Assembly: GCF_000425445.1 (NCBI RefSeq)
Contig: NZ_AUDL01000008.1
Location: 310,001 to 374,000, forward strand
Direction: 5' to 3'
DNA from: Flavobacterium denitrificans DSM 15936
GTDB taxonomy: Bacteria > Bacteroidota > Bacteroidia > Flavobacteriales > Flavobacteriaceae
DNA: 64,000 nt
Shown: positions 53,758 through 63,236 of the stretch, piece by piece
Layout: every line of letters starts with the position of its first letter
How positions within the stretch are numbered: position 1 is the first letter of the stretch
Made by a program: the position numbers and the translations under genes
Notes under the pieces: generated by a model
The model's database searches: none
Seen by the model: only the letters and a program-made list of their open reading frames with translations
Told to the model about the DNA's origin: nothing

Positions 53758-54755
53758 TTTTCAATTTTTGGTTTATCAAATAATAAACTCCACCAACCTA
53801 TTGTTCTTCCCATCGCTTCAGTAAAAGCTTCTTTTTTGTTATTGCCTGAAAATGTATTAGTAAATCTGATTATAGTCAACAAAATAGTTATGACATTCCA
53901 TTTAAAACGATCTTTAAAATTCGGTTTCGGATTTTTAACTCTCCAAACGTACCAGCCGTTCCTTACCACCATTTTTCCATATTTGTACTGATTTGGTCGC
54001 CCTGAAGGGTCATGAAAATGGCTTAATTTAGCTTTGGTATTAATTACATTCTTACCAAACTGCAAAGCTCTTAAACTAAAATCTGCATCTTCATATAAAC
54101 CATAACCTTCAAAGAATTTAGAAAATTTTATTTCTTCAAATACGGTTTTTCTAAAAGACATTGACATTCCAATCAATAAATCAACTTCATAGATTTCACC
54201 AGTCATTGGAAAACCACAAGTTCGTCCATGAGAATAATTTGGCATTTTTCCTGGCCCTAAATTGGAAGATAATCCCAAATAATTTCTGACAATATTTCTT
54301 AATCCTTCAGGATAAAAATAGTCTTCAAACAAATAATATTTTTTAGTCTTGTAATGGACATTAGCTTTTTGAGGTTTCCATTTATTTTCATTTATAGCTA
54401 CACCTCCAACTCCTATTATGTCCTTATTATCTTGAAATGTTTTAATTATTTCCTCAAAATAATCTGGTTCTAAAACAGTATCATCATCTAAAAAGCATAC
54501 GACCTCACTATTGCTATTAACTTTTTTAATTCCAAAATTCCTCTGTTTGGTAAGTCCTCGACCGGCATCATCAACTAAAAAATATTTTAAATTTTCGAAT
54601 TGATTTTCTCTTAAAACTGTTTCCGTTTTATTGTTTAAAGACCCATCGACAATTAAAATCTCGTCAGGATAAGCGCTTTGTAATCGAACCGATTGTAATA
54701 GTTTTAGCAATGGCTCAGGGCGCATATATGTACAAATGATTAAGGAAAATTTCAT
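53754..54755 (-). CDS. GT2-type glycosyltransferase
   Basis: A 333-residue GT-A fold glycosyltransferase. It starts FSLIICTYMRPEPLLKLLQS (about 3-22), the classic GT2 beginning. The aspartate pair for nucleotide sugar and metal is in ILIVDGS (about 33-39) and the DDD motif in VCFLDDDTVLEP (about 86-97). The middle has FEGYGLYEDADFSLRALQFG (about 215-234), with the catalytic-type acidic ED motif. It is a cytoplasmic enzyme adding one sugar to the lipid-linked unit. It lies 3 bases from the next glycosyltransferase gene and overlaps the methyltransferase pseudogene by 4 bases. Confidence 0.92.
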   Translation of the reverse strand: MKFSLIICTYMRPEPLLKLLQSVRLQSAYPDEILIVDGSLNNKTETVLRENQFENLKYFLVDDAGRGLTKQRNFGIKKVNSNSEVVCFLDDDTVLEPDYFEEIIKTFQDNKDIIGVGGVAINENKWKPQKANVHYKTKKYYLFEDYFYPEGLRNIVRNYLGLSSNLGPGKMPNYSHGRTCGFPMTGEIYEVDLLIGMSMSFRKTVFEEIKFSKFFEGYGLYEDADFSLRALQFGKNVINTKAKLSHFHDPSGRPNQYKYGKMVVRNGWYVWRVKNPKPNFKDRFKWNVITILLTIIRFTNTFSGNNKKEAFTEAMGRTIGWWSLLFDKPKIEK

Positions 54756-54758
54756 ATA

Positions 54759-56297
54759 TTATTTGTGTCTAATTCCTAAATCGTTTAATTTTTTAGCATA
54801 AAAAAGCGATTTTTTAAACTGAAGATTTTTGTACGGAATTCGTAAAAACCGATATATGAAACCTTTTTTTGATCCTTTAAAAAGATATAAGAAAAAATAC
54901 TTGTATTTATATTCTAATACTTGCTGTTTAGAAAAATGCTTTACTATGCCGTACATGATAGTTGGACTTGGTACTGGACGAATATTTTTTACTGGAACAT
55001 CTAATTCCCAAGGTTGTGTTTTTCTTTTTTTCCCTAAAACACTAGCTTGCTTGCCCCAAAATCGATATCCCCCCATAGGTGGTTTCAAATGAAGATTAGG
55101 CGAAAATGGGTTATGAAGAACAATTTGTCCTAATTTAAATAATGACAATCCAAAATCGCTGTCTTCTCCGTAACCGCCATCAAAATTAATGTCGTTGCCA
55201 ACCAATTTTCTAACGTATTCTGTTTTTACACAAGAATTTGCATTACTGAAATTTGGAGTCGCTCCAACTTTCCATCTACTATTTTGGACTTTTTTAAGCT
55301 TATTTTGTAAATCAGCCAGATTTTGCTGTTGATTATCTGCCTGAATATCCAAACCATTACATGCACTAACTTTATAAGTCTGCAATATTTTAATGTGATT
55401 TTCTATAAAATTAGGAAATACTCGAACATCATCATCTCCAAAAACAATATAATCTCCTGTACATAATTCAATCGCTTCATTTCTTGCGCGACAACTTCCT
55501 TTGGTTTCTTGCCATTTAACAATTAATTCAAAAGGAAAATCTTCTCTTTGATACATTTTTTCATCTCTTGCATTTTCTGGAGTTGCATCAACAATAACGA
55601 CCTGAGAAAGCGGATATGTCTGAACTGCTAAATCGTGTAGCAACTGCAAGGTAAAATCTTGACGCATCATTGTAGGAATAATGTAACTTACAGTTGGTTC
55701 TCCTTCAATTGGTAATAATTCACGAGGAGCTATTACAGGTTTATTCGGCGATTGCTTGAAATTTTTTTTTGCATAAAAAAAAGCGTTCCACTCATTCCAT
55801 TTCCAAAACCCTTCTCTATATAACATATAAATAGAATGATCTATTTTGAAGTTTTTTCTGAAGAAAACATATCTGTCTTTTGCTGAAATTTTAATCTCTT
55901 CATTCAAATTTTGCTTAAAAAGCCCTTTGACATATAATGGAACTGCTGCAGAATTACGCAACGCATTATAGCCAAAATCTAGTGCCTGCAATTGAACATT
56001 TTGATAATCGGTATCAAACCCATTCAATTGGTCCCAAACCGATTTACGCACAGCAAATTGATTTGGATTGATTCTCCAGCTTACACTTTCGTCAAGATCA
56101 TCAAAATCATTTATAAACATAAAAAAAACGGCAGTTTGATATACAAGTTCAGGAAAAGCATTTTTGTATCCTTGCTCGAACGAACTATGCCAAATATCAC
56201 CTCCACCACTTGCTAAAATTTCAAGCTTAGCAAAATTTGGCTCTCCATTATAAAGTATAATTTCTCCGTTAGTTGTAATGAATTCCTTTAACTGCAT
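54759..56297 (-). CDS. Glycosyltransferase with an extra N-terminal region (GT2)
   Basis: A 512-residue protein with a complete GT2 domain in its second half. That half has VSYIIPTMMRQDFTLQLL (about 206-223), the aspartates of VVIVDATPE (about 236-244), the DDD in YIVFGDDDVRVFPNF (about 287-301), and GGYGEDSDFGLSLFKLGQ (about 373-390). The first 190 residues do not show the GT2 start. They contain AVRKSVWDQLNGFDTDYQNVQ and ALDFGYNALRN, which resemble the C-terminal part of GT-A enzymes. It may be a fusion with a truncated second domain or a family-specific extension. It lies 3 bases from the next gene. Confidence 0.82.
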   Translation of the reverse strand: MQLKEFITTNGEIILYNGEPNFAKLEILASGGGDIWHSSFEQGYKNAFPELVYQTAVFFMFINDFDDLDESVSWRINPNQFAVRKSVWDQLNGFDTDYQNVQLQALDFGYNALRNSAAVPLYVKGLFKQNLNEEIKISAKDRYVFFRKNFKIDHSIYMLYREGFWKWNEWNAFFYAKKNFKQSPNKPVIAPRELLPIEGEPTVSYIIPTMMRQDFTLQLLHDLAVQTYPLSQVVIVDATPENARDEKMYQREDFPFELIVKWQETKGSCRARNEAIELCTGDYIVFGDDDVRVFPNFIENHIKILQTYKVSACNGLDIQADNQQQNLADLQNKLKKVQNSRWKVGATPNFSNANSCVKTEYVRKLVGNDINFDGGYGEDSDFGLSLFKLGQIVLHNPFSPNLHLKPPMGGYRFWGKQASVLGKKRKTQPWELDVPVKNIRPVPSPTIMYGIVKHFSKQQVLEYKYKYFFLYLFKGSKKGFIYRFLRIPYKNLQFKKSLFYAKKLNDLGIRHK

Positions 56298-56308
56298 TTT
56301 TATCTGAA

Positions 56309-57454
56309 TTATACTTTTATCTGTTTATAAAAATCAATATTTTTTTTAGCCAAAACCTCTATATCAAAAAATTCTTCAATTTTTTTTCGAGCTTGTTTTC
56401 CTACTTTCATACATAAATTTTCATCTTCTAAAAAATCAATTATTCGTTCTGCATATAAAACATGATCTTTAGGATTTACTAAAAAACCACTTTTTCCATC
56501 ATCGATCACTTCATTTGCCCAACCAATATTTGAAGCAACAATAGGTTTCTCTAATGCCATTGCTTCAAGCCAAGAAACAGGAAAAGCCTCAGCAAAAGAA
56601 GGGAAAACACATACTCTTGATTGCTGAACTTTTACTTTTATTCCATCATAAGGAACGCTTCCTAAATATTCCACATTTTTCAAAGCACATTCTGAAAAGA
56701 GTTTTTGCATCATTCCCCAAGTTGAAGCATTTCCCGAAATAATATCTGGAACATCTTTACCAATTAAAATTAATTTAGCATTTGGATTTTTCTCTAAAAC
56801 CTTATTAAAAATTAAAGGCAATTCTAAAAGTCCTTTTTTCCTTATTAAACTTCCAAAATATAGTATGGTTTGGTCTGTATCAGTATTTTCACTGTCATTT
56901 TGAAACAATTTCGAATTAATAGGATTCGGAATAATTGCGAATTTCTTATTCAATCCAAAAACTGAATTAGTTTTATCCGCTGTGAATTGACTCACTGAAA
57001 GTAATACATCAGCATTTTTTAAAGCTCTTTTTTCATGAAATTTATTTTTCCATTTTACGGGACGATCATCCAAATGACAGAAATAAGCATCAGAGCCATG
57101 CAATCGTATAATAATTGGGCATTTATTTGGATTAATAAACGACGTAATTCCCGTCCAATCTGGCGCTTCAACTAAATCAATTTTTTTATTAGAATATAAT
57201 TCATTTATAATTCTTTCCAATTTCTTTCTGGTAAACCACCACGACAATCCTTTAATTTTTACATTTTTTATTTGCTGAATTAAAACACCATTATCATCAA
57301 ATAAAGCATCTTCTTTTTGTGCATAAACGAGAACTCGAACTGAAACTCCCTGTGCCAAAAGCCCAATTGCTAAATTCTTGATACTTGTTCCAATACCACC
57401 TGAATTGCCAGTTTTCGCATGGGGATATTCTGGCGTTAAAAAAGCTATTTTCAT
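56309..57454 (-). CDS. GT4-type glycosyltransferase
   Basis: A 381-residue GT-B glycosyltransferase. It begins MKIAFLTPEYPHAKTGNSGG followed by IGTSIKNLA, a clear GT4 N-terminus with the donor-side glycine loop. Later blocks are IIRLHGSDAYFCHL (about 113-126), LYFGSLIRKKGLLELP (about 201-216) and FPSFAEAFPVSWLEAMALEK (about 291-310), which holds the E-x7-E-type acidic pair. The rest, KPIVASNIGWANEVIDDGK, is also typical. The sugar is not predictable. It follows the SGNH-like gene by 3 bases. Confidence 0.93.
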   Translation of the reverse strand: MKIAFLTPEYPHAKTGNSGGIGTSIKNLAIGLLAQGVSVRVLVYAQKEDALFDDNGVLIQQIKNVKIKGLSWWFTRKKLERIINELYSNKKIDLVEAPDWTGITSFINPNKCPIIIRLHGSDAYFCHLDDRPVKWKNKFHEKRALKNADVLLSVSQFTADKTNSVFGLNKKFAIIPNPINSKLFQNDSENTDTDQTILYFGSLIRKKGLLELPLIFNKVLEKNPNAKLILIGKDVPDIISGNASTWGMMQKLFSECALKNVEYLGSVPYDGIKVKVQQSRVCVFPSFAEAFPVSWLEAMALEKPIVASNIGWANEVIDDGKSGFLVNPKDHVLYAERIIDFLEDENLCMKVGKQARKKIEEFFDIEVLAKKNIDFYKQIKV

Positions 57455-57457
57455 CTG

Positions 57458-58339
57458 TTATTTCTTGAAGAAATCTTTTAAAATTCTAGCTGTAAAAAGT
57501 TTAGCTCCTTCATCTGTCATATGTCCACATGACGAAAAATATTTATCTTCAACAACAACATTTTCACAATTATGAATTTCCGGATATGCTTTTTTTACTT
57601 TGTCAAAATAATTCATTCCTACTACATTTTCGCACATTGGTGTCATTATAGCGATAAAATTAATATTATTCGCTTTACAGATGCTTTTTATTTCCTCGTA
57701 ATATTTATTGTGAGGAAGCGGATTTAAATTGACAATATTGTTTTTCATATTACCATTTTTATGCTTTTGCAACGGGTAATACCCTAAGTTGTCCAAAGTA
57801 TTCGTAGTTTCTTTTCTTACAACTTTGTATACTTCTCTGAAACCAATTTTTGAGTCATACTTTACATATCTGTAATATGGAATGTAATATAATTCATTGA
57901 AATTATCATGTGTTTCAAAATGATTTTTTATAACCTCTGAGTTATGAATATAGGGCAAAAACTTAGCTGCTACTCCTTCAGATTCTCTATCATTAGAAAG
58001 ATTCAAATCGGCTTCTAGAATTATGTTTTTAATAACATATTTTCTTTCAACCATTAATTTCAACATTAAAGAGGCTTCAAATAAATGACCACCGCTCATT
58101 CCGTAATTAAACGTTTTCAATCCTTTTTCTTCAAACATTGGTGCAACAAAATGATTGTTTGCTCTTGAAGATCCTAAGATTACAACATCATATTTTTGAG
58201 CTGTTGAATTAACGACAGTTTCAATTTTTCCTCTATTTTGTGATTGCAGAAAAATATAGGTGTAAAGTCCGTCAAGTGCAATCGCAATTAAGAAAGTAAT
58301 TGCTATAATTTTAGCTATATAAATTAAAAACTTCTTCAT
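57458..58339 (-). CDS. SGNH hydrolase-like membrane-anchored protein, partner of MBOAT
   Basis: A 293-residue protein with one N-terminal membrane segment (about 5-30). After it come VVILGSSRANNHF (about 51-63), GMSGGHLFEASLML (about 79-92) and a C-terminal SSCGHMTDEGAKLF (about 272-285). This order resembles the block I serine and block V histidine of SGNH-fold proteins such as AlgJ/AlgX and DltD, which act with MBOAT acyltransferases. The aspartate normally three residues before the histidine is not at its usual place, so catalysis is uncertain. It overlaps the MBOAT gene by one base, the strongest clue to its role. Confidence 0.72.
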   Translation of the reverse strand: MKKFLIYIAKIIAITFLIAIALDGLYTYIFLQSQNRGKIETVVNSTAQKYDVVILGSSRANNHFVAPMFEEKGLKTFNYGMSGGHLFEASLMLKLMVERKYVIKNIILEADLNLSNDRESEGVAAKFLPYIHNSEVIKNHFETHDNFNELYYIPYYRYVKYDSKIGFREVYKVVRKETTNTLDNLGYYPLQKHKNGNMKNNIVNLNPLPHNKYYEEIKSICKANNINFIAIMTPMCENVVGMNYFDKVKKAYPEIHNCENVVVEDKYFSSCGHMTDEGAKLFTARILKDFFKK

Positions 58340-59772
58340 TAAAACTGAAAATATATAAATTCTTTATAATCGGAATAAGTACCTATCGCCATAATTGCGG
58401 CAATTGCTAATGCAGCTTTTAACAAACTTCTTTTTCCTGAAATAGGCTCTGTTTTATTTCGACTAAACCATTCTACTACAACAAAAACTGCAATTAATAA
58501 TAATAATTCATAACTATATCTTTCATTATCTAAATACTGAAATCCAAAGTCTCGATTAATTACAATTCGCTTTAAATACAGAATAGCATCAGTAATTGAT
58601 TTGGCCCTAAAAAAAACCCATGCAATACAAGTTAATGCAAACGTATATAAAATACTGACCAACACTTTAAAAGAATCAAAGTCAAATTTAAGCTGAAAAA
58701 CGTCCATATTATTTCGGTTGCTATTTGACAAAAGAAGTGGCAAGAAGTAAACTGCATTTATCAATCCCCAAATTACGTAAGTCCAATTGGCTCCATGCCA
58801 AAAACCACTGACTAAGAAAATGATGAATGTATTTCTGATTTTCATCCAAAGCCCCCCTTTACTTCCACCTAATGGAATGTACAAATAATCGCGAAACCAA
58901 GAAGAAAGTGAAATATGCCAACGACGCCAAAACTCAGCGATATCTCTTGAAAAATAAGGATAATTAAAGTTTCTCAATAAGTCTAATCCAAACAATTTTG
59001 AAACTCCTAATGCTATATCTGAGTATCCCGAAAAGTCTCCATAAATTTGAAAAGCAAAATAAATTGCACCTAAAATCAATGAAAACGAATTCATTGAAGT
59101 GTAATGGTCAAAAATAGCATTTGCATAAGTTGCACAAGTATCAGCAATAACTACTTTTTTGACTAATCCCCAGATGATTTGATAAATGCCTTCTTTGGCT
59201 GTTTGAAAATCGAATTCTCGTTTTACTTTAACCTGTGGCAATAAATGTGTAGCTCTTTCAATTGGACCTGCTACCAAAAGCGGAAAATAACTCACGAAAA
59301 GTGAATAATCAACAAAATTATATTCGGCTTTAATTCGTTTATAGTAAATATCAATAACATACGAAAGCCCGTGGAAAGTGTAAAATGAAATTCCGACTGG
59401 AAGTATCACTTTCAATAAAATAGGGCTTGCCTTGATTCCTACTGAATTTAGTAAATCGGCAAATGAAGTAGCAAAAAAATTATAGTATTTAAAAATTCCT
59501 AAAAAACCGAGATTTATGATTATACTTAACCAAAACCAAAATTTACGACTGTTTTCAGATTTTTCTTTTTCAATTTGAATTCCAGTGTAATAATCTAGAA
59601 ATGTAGAAAAAACCAGTAAAAATAAAAATCTCCAATCCCAGCAAGAATAGAAATAATAACTGGCAACAATTAGTAAAGCATTTTGTGTGCTTTTGTTTTT
59701 ATTGAAAACAAACCAATACAGAAAAAAAACAATTGGCAGAAAAATAGCAAACGCTAATGAGTTAAAAAACAT
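58339..59772 (-). CDS. MBOAT family O-acyltransferase (AlgI-like)
   Basis: A 477-residue inner membrane protein with about ten hydrophobic segments. It starts FFNSLAFAIFLPIVFFLYW and contains the conserved GISFYTFHGLSYVIDIYYKR (about 123-142), AEFWRRWHISLSSWFRDYLY (about 278-297), and the catalytic histidine in SGFWHGANWTYVIWG (about 319-333). These are hallmarks of AlgI and related acyltransferases that move acyl groups across the membrane for O-acetylation of exported polysaccharides. It is coupled with the SGNH-like gene, overlapping it by one base. Confidence 0.93.
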   Translation of the reverse strand: MFFNSLAFAIFLPIVFFLYWFVFNKNKSTQNALLIVASYYFYSCWDWRFLFLLVFSTFLDYYTGIQIEKEKSENSRKFWFWLSIIINLGFLGIFKYYNFFATSFADLLNSVGIKASPILLKVILPVGISFYTFHGLSYVIDIYYKRIKAEYNFVDYSLFVSYFPLLVAGPIERATHLLPQVKVKREFDFQTAKEGIYQIIWGLVKKVVIADTCATYANAIFDHYTSMNSFSLILGAIYFAFQIYGDFSGYSDIALGVSKLFGLDLLRNFNYPYFSRDIAEFWRRWHISLSSWFRDYLYIPLGGSKGGLWMKIRNTFIIFLVSGFWHGANWTYVIWGLINAVYFLPLLLSNSNRNNMDVFQLKFDFDSFKVLVSILYTFALTCIAWVFFRAKSITDAILYLKRIVINRDFGFQYLDNERYSYELLLLIAVFVVVEWFSRNKTEPISGKRSLLKAALAIAAIMAIGTYSDYKEFIYFQF

Positions 59773-59790
59773 TCAGGTATTTTTGAAATT

Positions 59791-60867
59791 TTAATTTTTA
59801 ATTAGTTTAAAATGAGTTTCCAGCATTTTTGGCAAAGAAAAGGAATTGGCAATTAATTGCCTTGTATTTATAGATATCTTTTTGTTTCCAATATAAATAT
59901 CTTCTAATAGTTGGGCCAAAGCTTTTATGTCTTTAGCTTCAAAAATAAATCCATTTTCTTCATTTGTTATTGCTTCATTATTTCCACCCACATTTGTGGT
60001 AACAACTGGCACATTGGCTGCAAGACTTTCCAAAATCGACAAACTGAAACATTCCATATGTGTAGGCTGCAACATATAATCATATTGAGAAAAAATCTCA
60101 TTTAAATTGGATCTGCTTCCTTTAAAGACAAAACAATTTTGAAGATCATTTTTCCCAACCTTCTCTATTAACTCATTTTTATAAGGTCCGTCACCATAAA
60201 TATCAATCTGCAATTCTTCTTTTATTTCTTTCGGAAGAAATGAAACTGCGTCGATTAAATCCTGAATTCCTTTTGACTCTCTGAGGTGAGAGGCAACTAA
60301 AAAAGAAGGTTTAGCAACTTTTCTGTTTTCTCTCATTAAAATTTTATCAATAACAACTCCATTATAAATTGTAACTGTTTTAGATTTTAAATGAGAGCCA
60401 AAATCTTTTAAAATTTCATTTACTGTATAATCAGAAACGCCAACAAAAAGATTTATATATCTAGAAAAAAGGAATCCTTTTAATTTCTTGTTAATTCTTT
60501 TCTTTAATGAATAACCATTTAAAGGTCTAGGATTGTGATCGACAGCAATGATTTTTGCTTCAGATGCTTTTTTTATTTTATGAAAAAAAGGTGTACATAA
60601 TTCGACAAAATGAGTAATAATATGGGAATAGTTAGATTTATTTTCTTCAAGAAATTTCAAAAAGCTATTTTCCAAACTTACTTCTCCAGCTTCATAAATT
60701 GTCAATTCTGAATAGTTACCATGATCAGAAATATTTGGAAAAAACCAATCGACCTCAACACCATTTTCTTTGCATTTTTTATCAAAATCCCAGAAAAAAT
60801 AATCCATTCCTCCAACTCTTTCAGGAAGCAATTCGTAGTTGCAGATAATTGCTATTCTTTGAACCAT
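59791..60867 (-). CDS. GT4-type glycosyltransferase
   Basis: A 358-residue GT-B glycosyltransferase. The N-terminus reads IAIICNYELLPERVGGMDYFF (about 5-25), with the GG loop of the family slightly displaced. Domain two has FLVASHLRESKGIQDLIDAV (about 184-203), VFKGSRSNL, and MLQPTHMECFSLSILESLAA (about 267-286), which carries the acidic pair. The C-terminus ends in a helix (LIANSFSLPKMLETHF). It lies 18 bases before the MBOAT gene in the same operon. The donor is unknown. Confidence 0.9.
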   Translation of the reverse strand: MVQRIAIICNYELLPERVGGMDYFFWDFDKKCKENGVEVDWFFPNISDHGNYSELTIYEAGEVSLENSFLKFLEENKSNYSHIITHFVELCTPFFHKIKKASEAKIIAVDHNPRPLNGYSLKKRINKKLKGFLFSRYINLFVGVSDYTVNEILKDFGSHLKSKTVTIYNGVVIDKILMRENRKVAKPSFLVASHLRESKGIQDLIDAVSFLPKEIKEELQIDIYGDGPYKNELIEKVGKNDLQNCFVFKGSRSNLNEIFSQYDYMLQPTHMECFSLSILESLAANVPVVTTNVGGNNEAITNEENGFIFEAKDIKALAQLLEDIYIGNKKISINTRQLIANSFSLPKMLETHFKLIKN

Positions 60868-60879
60868 ACTAATTAACTA

Positions 60880-62271
60880 TTAAATTAGTTGATTAAAAAC
60901 TTCCCAAATTTTTTCTGATGCAATTTCAGGTTCTTTTCCGGCAACTATATTGAACCATCTTTTACACTCGCCAACATTTGAAACTTCACCATAAAGAACT
61001 TTTTTTAGTTGTCCTTTTAATTGTTCTTTACTAGTACAAAAAACAGCGGCTTCTTTACTCGGCATCGATCTAAAATGGACATAATCATAATTTTGGCCAA
61101 TATCCCTAATTCCTTTTTTTAATTGGGGCTGTTCATAATTCAAGTAAATACAAGGCTTATTATGGGTAACAAAATCAAAAATGGTAGTTGAACAAATATT
61201 TACCACCATTTCACTATGCTCGCAGATATTATACCACATTTGTGCATCTTCTCGCAATGGCATTAAATCACCAACACCATGAATCTTTTTCCATAATGGA
61301 TCAATAGCCTGAACTATGTCTTTATTTTGATCCAAAACAAAATCATACCTATCAGAACTATCAAAAGGGCATCTTCTATAAATAATTCCTAAATTTTCTC
61401 CTTGCATATTTAGCTCCCTTACTGCTTTACAAAGATCTTCTAAATAAAATTGATCTAGTGGCGAAGTTGTAAAGTCATCACCTGAATAACAAATGTATTT
61501 TTTATTTGCATCTAAATTATGTTCATGAAAAAAAGTTGTTCTACACAAAGCTAAACTTTCATTAAAATTAGATTCGAATTGCGGTGTTCCAGTAACAAAA
61601 ACTTGAGTTTCATTTATTAGCGGATAATATTGCAGCAACTCTTTTTTCATCAAATTACTCCATACTATATAATAATCAGCCTCGTACACATTCATTGCCT
61701 TAGGAACATTGTCCCATGATTGTATGAAACAAACTGTTTTTATTCCTAAATCTCTTGCTGCCAAAATTGCACTAATAGCTTGTGAATTTCTTTGGTTAGA
61801 ACAAAATACAATTTGTGGTTTATTTTCCAACAATTGCTTCTTGCAAAACTCATAACGCGAATTTTTTCGTTCTTGATTATTAATTTTTTTTATTAATCGA
61901 GCCAACCCTTTCCGTGAAGCATAAAGTTGAATTAATAGAAGTATGAAAAGACTTATAAGCGTTTTTTTTACTCCATAAAAACTGAAAGGAAATTTGTATT
62001 TATCATAAACCGAATCATTAAATTCTTTTTTCCAAAGATTTAATTCAATATGTTTTTTCGCTCTTAAAAAAAGAGGTGTGAGTGGTCGCACCTTTCCATT
62101 CTTAATTTTTAGCTCTTTAAATCCTAAATTTTCATGAATCGGGAAATTACTTGCATTCCAATAAATTATTTCAAAGCCCAATTCATCACCTATTCCCTTA
62201 AATGAAGAATAGGCAAAATTTCTTAATCCTCCTCCATCTGGAAACAAAACCATTATTTTTTTTGAAGACAT
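60880..62271 (-). CDS. GT-B-like protein of a surface glycan cluster, specificity unknown
   Basis: A 463-residue protein with GT-B-like features: VLFPDGGGLRNFAYSSF at the start (about 8-24), a hydrophobic segment (about 108-120) that may be a membrane anchor, then IVFCSNQRNSQAIS (about 158-171). Also seen are VFVTGTPQFESNF and a VVNICSTTIFDFVTHNKP segment (about 356-373) like the SSxxxE-type region of CDP-glycerol glycerophosphotransferases and UDP-GlcNAc 2-epimerase-like enzymes. The fold is plausible, but I cannot name the donor or reaction. It sits between the nonulosonic acid synthase and a GT4 gene, so transfer or modification of that sugar is possible. Confidence 0.7.
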   Translation of the reverse strand: MSSKKIMVLFPDGGGLRNFAYSSFKGIGDELGFEIIYWNASNFPIHENLGFKELKIKNGKVRPLTPLFLRAKKHIELNLWKKEFNDSVYDKYKFPFSFYGVKKTLISLFILLLIQLYASRKGLARLIKKINNQERKNSRYEFCKKQLLENKPQIVFCSNQRNSQAISAILAARDLGIKTVCFIQSWDNVPKAMNVYEADYYIVWSNLMKKELLQYYPLINETQVFVTGTPQFESNFNESLALCRTTFFHEHNLDANKKYICYSGDDFTTSPLDQFYLEDLCKAVRELNMQGENLGIIYRRCPFDSSDRYDFVLDQNKDIVQAIDPLWKKIHGVGDLMPLREDAQMWYNICEHSEMVVNICSTTIFDFVTHNKPCIYLNYEQPQLKKGIRDIGQNYDYVHFRSMPSKEAAVFCTSKEQLKGQLKKVLYGEVSNVGECKRWFNIVAGKEPEIASEKIWEVFNQLI

Positions 62272-62293
62272 CTAAAAATCTTTACTATAAAAT

Positions 62294-63169
62294 TTAAACT
62301 TTTTGATTTTTCAATTTTTCCCTTTGTACTTGTTCAATTGGTAAAACATCTTGTGATTTAAATGTTAAAGCTTTATGAACTGCTTTTAAATCACGTACTA
62401 ACTTGCGCAAACCTTCTGGCTCTAATGAAGCCGCATGATCAGTTCCTTTCCATGTTCTGTCCAGAGTATAATGTCTTTCAATGATATTTGCTCCCAAAGT
62501 ATAAGCGGCTACATCTACTGCAATTCCTAAATGATGTCCAGAAAAACCAATATGTTTAACAACACCCTCATATTTTGCCTTAAGCAAATTAATATCCAAT
62601 AAACATACATCTTCAAATGGAACTGGATATCCTGAAGTACAGTTGTACAGAACTAAATCTTGATTTCTTTTTTTCCCAATAAAAAAGTTCACTAGATCAT
62701 CTGCTTCAGCTTTTGTTGTCATTCCAGTTGAAATATGAATTTCGCCTTGATAGTTTTCGCACAACCAAGACAACATATCATAATTATTATTACATGCTGA
62801 TGGAATTTTAATAAAATCTGGTTGTAAAGAAGCTATTTCTTTAGCAGAAGTCAAATCCCATACAGAAGTAGAATACTTGATATCTAATTCTTCACAATAT
62901 TTTTTCAATTCAGCATGTTGTTCAAGATTGAATTCTAGATACTCGCGATGTGCTCCATAAGTATGTCCGTATGAATTTGCTGGATTTGGATGCGGAGCAT
63001 TATATTGTGTTTCAGTTAACAATTCGATATTATTTCGTTTTTGAAATTTGACAGCATCAGCTTGGCAATAAATTTTTGCCATGCGAATCAACTCTTTTGC
63101 AATCTTTATATCTCCTTTATGATTACATCCAATTTCTGCAATTACATATGGGGCTTTGTAATTTTTCAT
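62294..63169 (-). CDS. N-acetylneuraminate synthase family protein (NeuB-like, no SAF domain)
   Basis: A 291-residue TIM-barrel enzyme of the NeuB family, which condenses phosphoenolpyruvate with a six-carbon sugar to form a nonulosonic acid. Visible motifs are YVIAEIGCNHKGDIKIAKEL (about 8-27), AVKFQKRN (about 39-46), IKIPSACNNNYDML (about 125-138), HISTGMTT, and GFSGHHLG (about 202-209). The catalytic part ends near ERHYTLDRTWKGTDHAASL, and the C-terminal SAF (antifreeze-like) domain usual in NeuB is absent, because the protein stops about 50 residues later. The likely product is a sialic acid, KDN or related sugar. It follows the cytidylyltransferase gene by 67 bases. Confidence 0.88.
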   Translation of the reverse strand: MKNYKAPYVIAEIGCNHKGDIKIAKELIRMAKIYCQADAVKFQKRNNIELLTETQYNAPHPNPANSYGHTYGAHREYLEFNLEQHAELKKYCEELDIKYSTSVWDLTSAKEIASLQPDFIKIPSACNNNYDMLSWLCENYQGEIHISTGMTTKAEADDLVNFFIGKKRNQDLVLYNCTSGYPVPFEDVCLLDINLLKAKYEGVVKHIGFSGHHLGIAVDVAAYTLGANIIERHYTLDRTWKGTDHAASLEPEGLRKLVRDLKAVHKALTFKSQDVLPIEQVQREKLKNQKV

Positions 63170-63236
63170 TTCTTATTTTTATTTATATTTTACTATTTTA
63201 ATATTCAAAATTTTTAATTTTTCAAGGAGAAACTTA

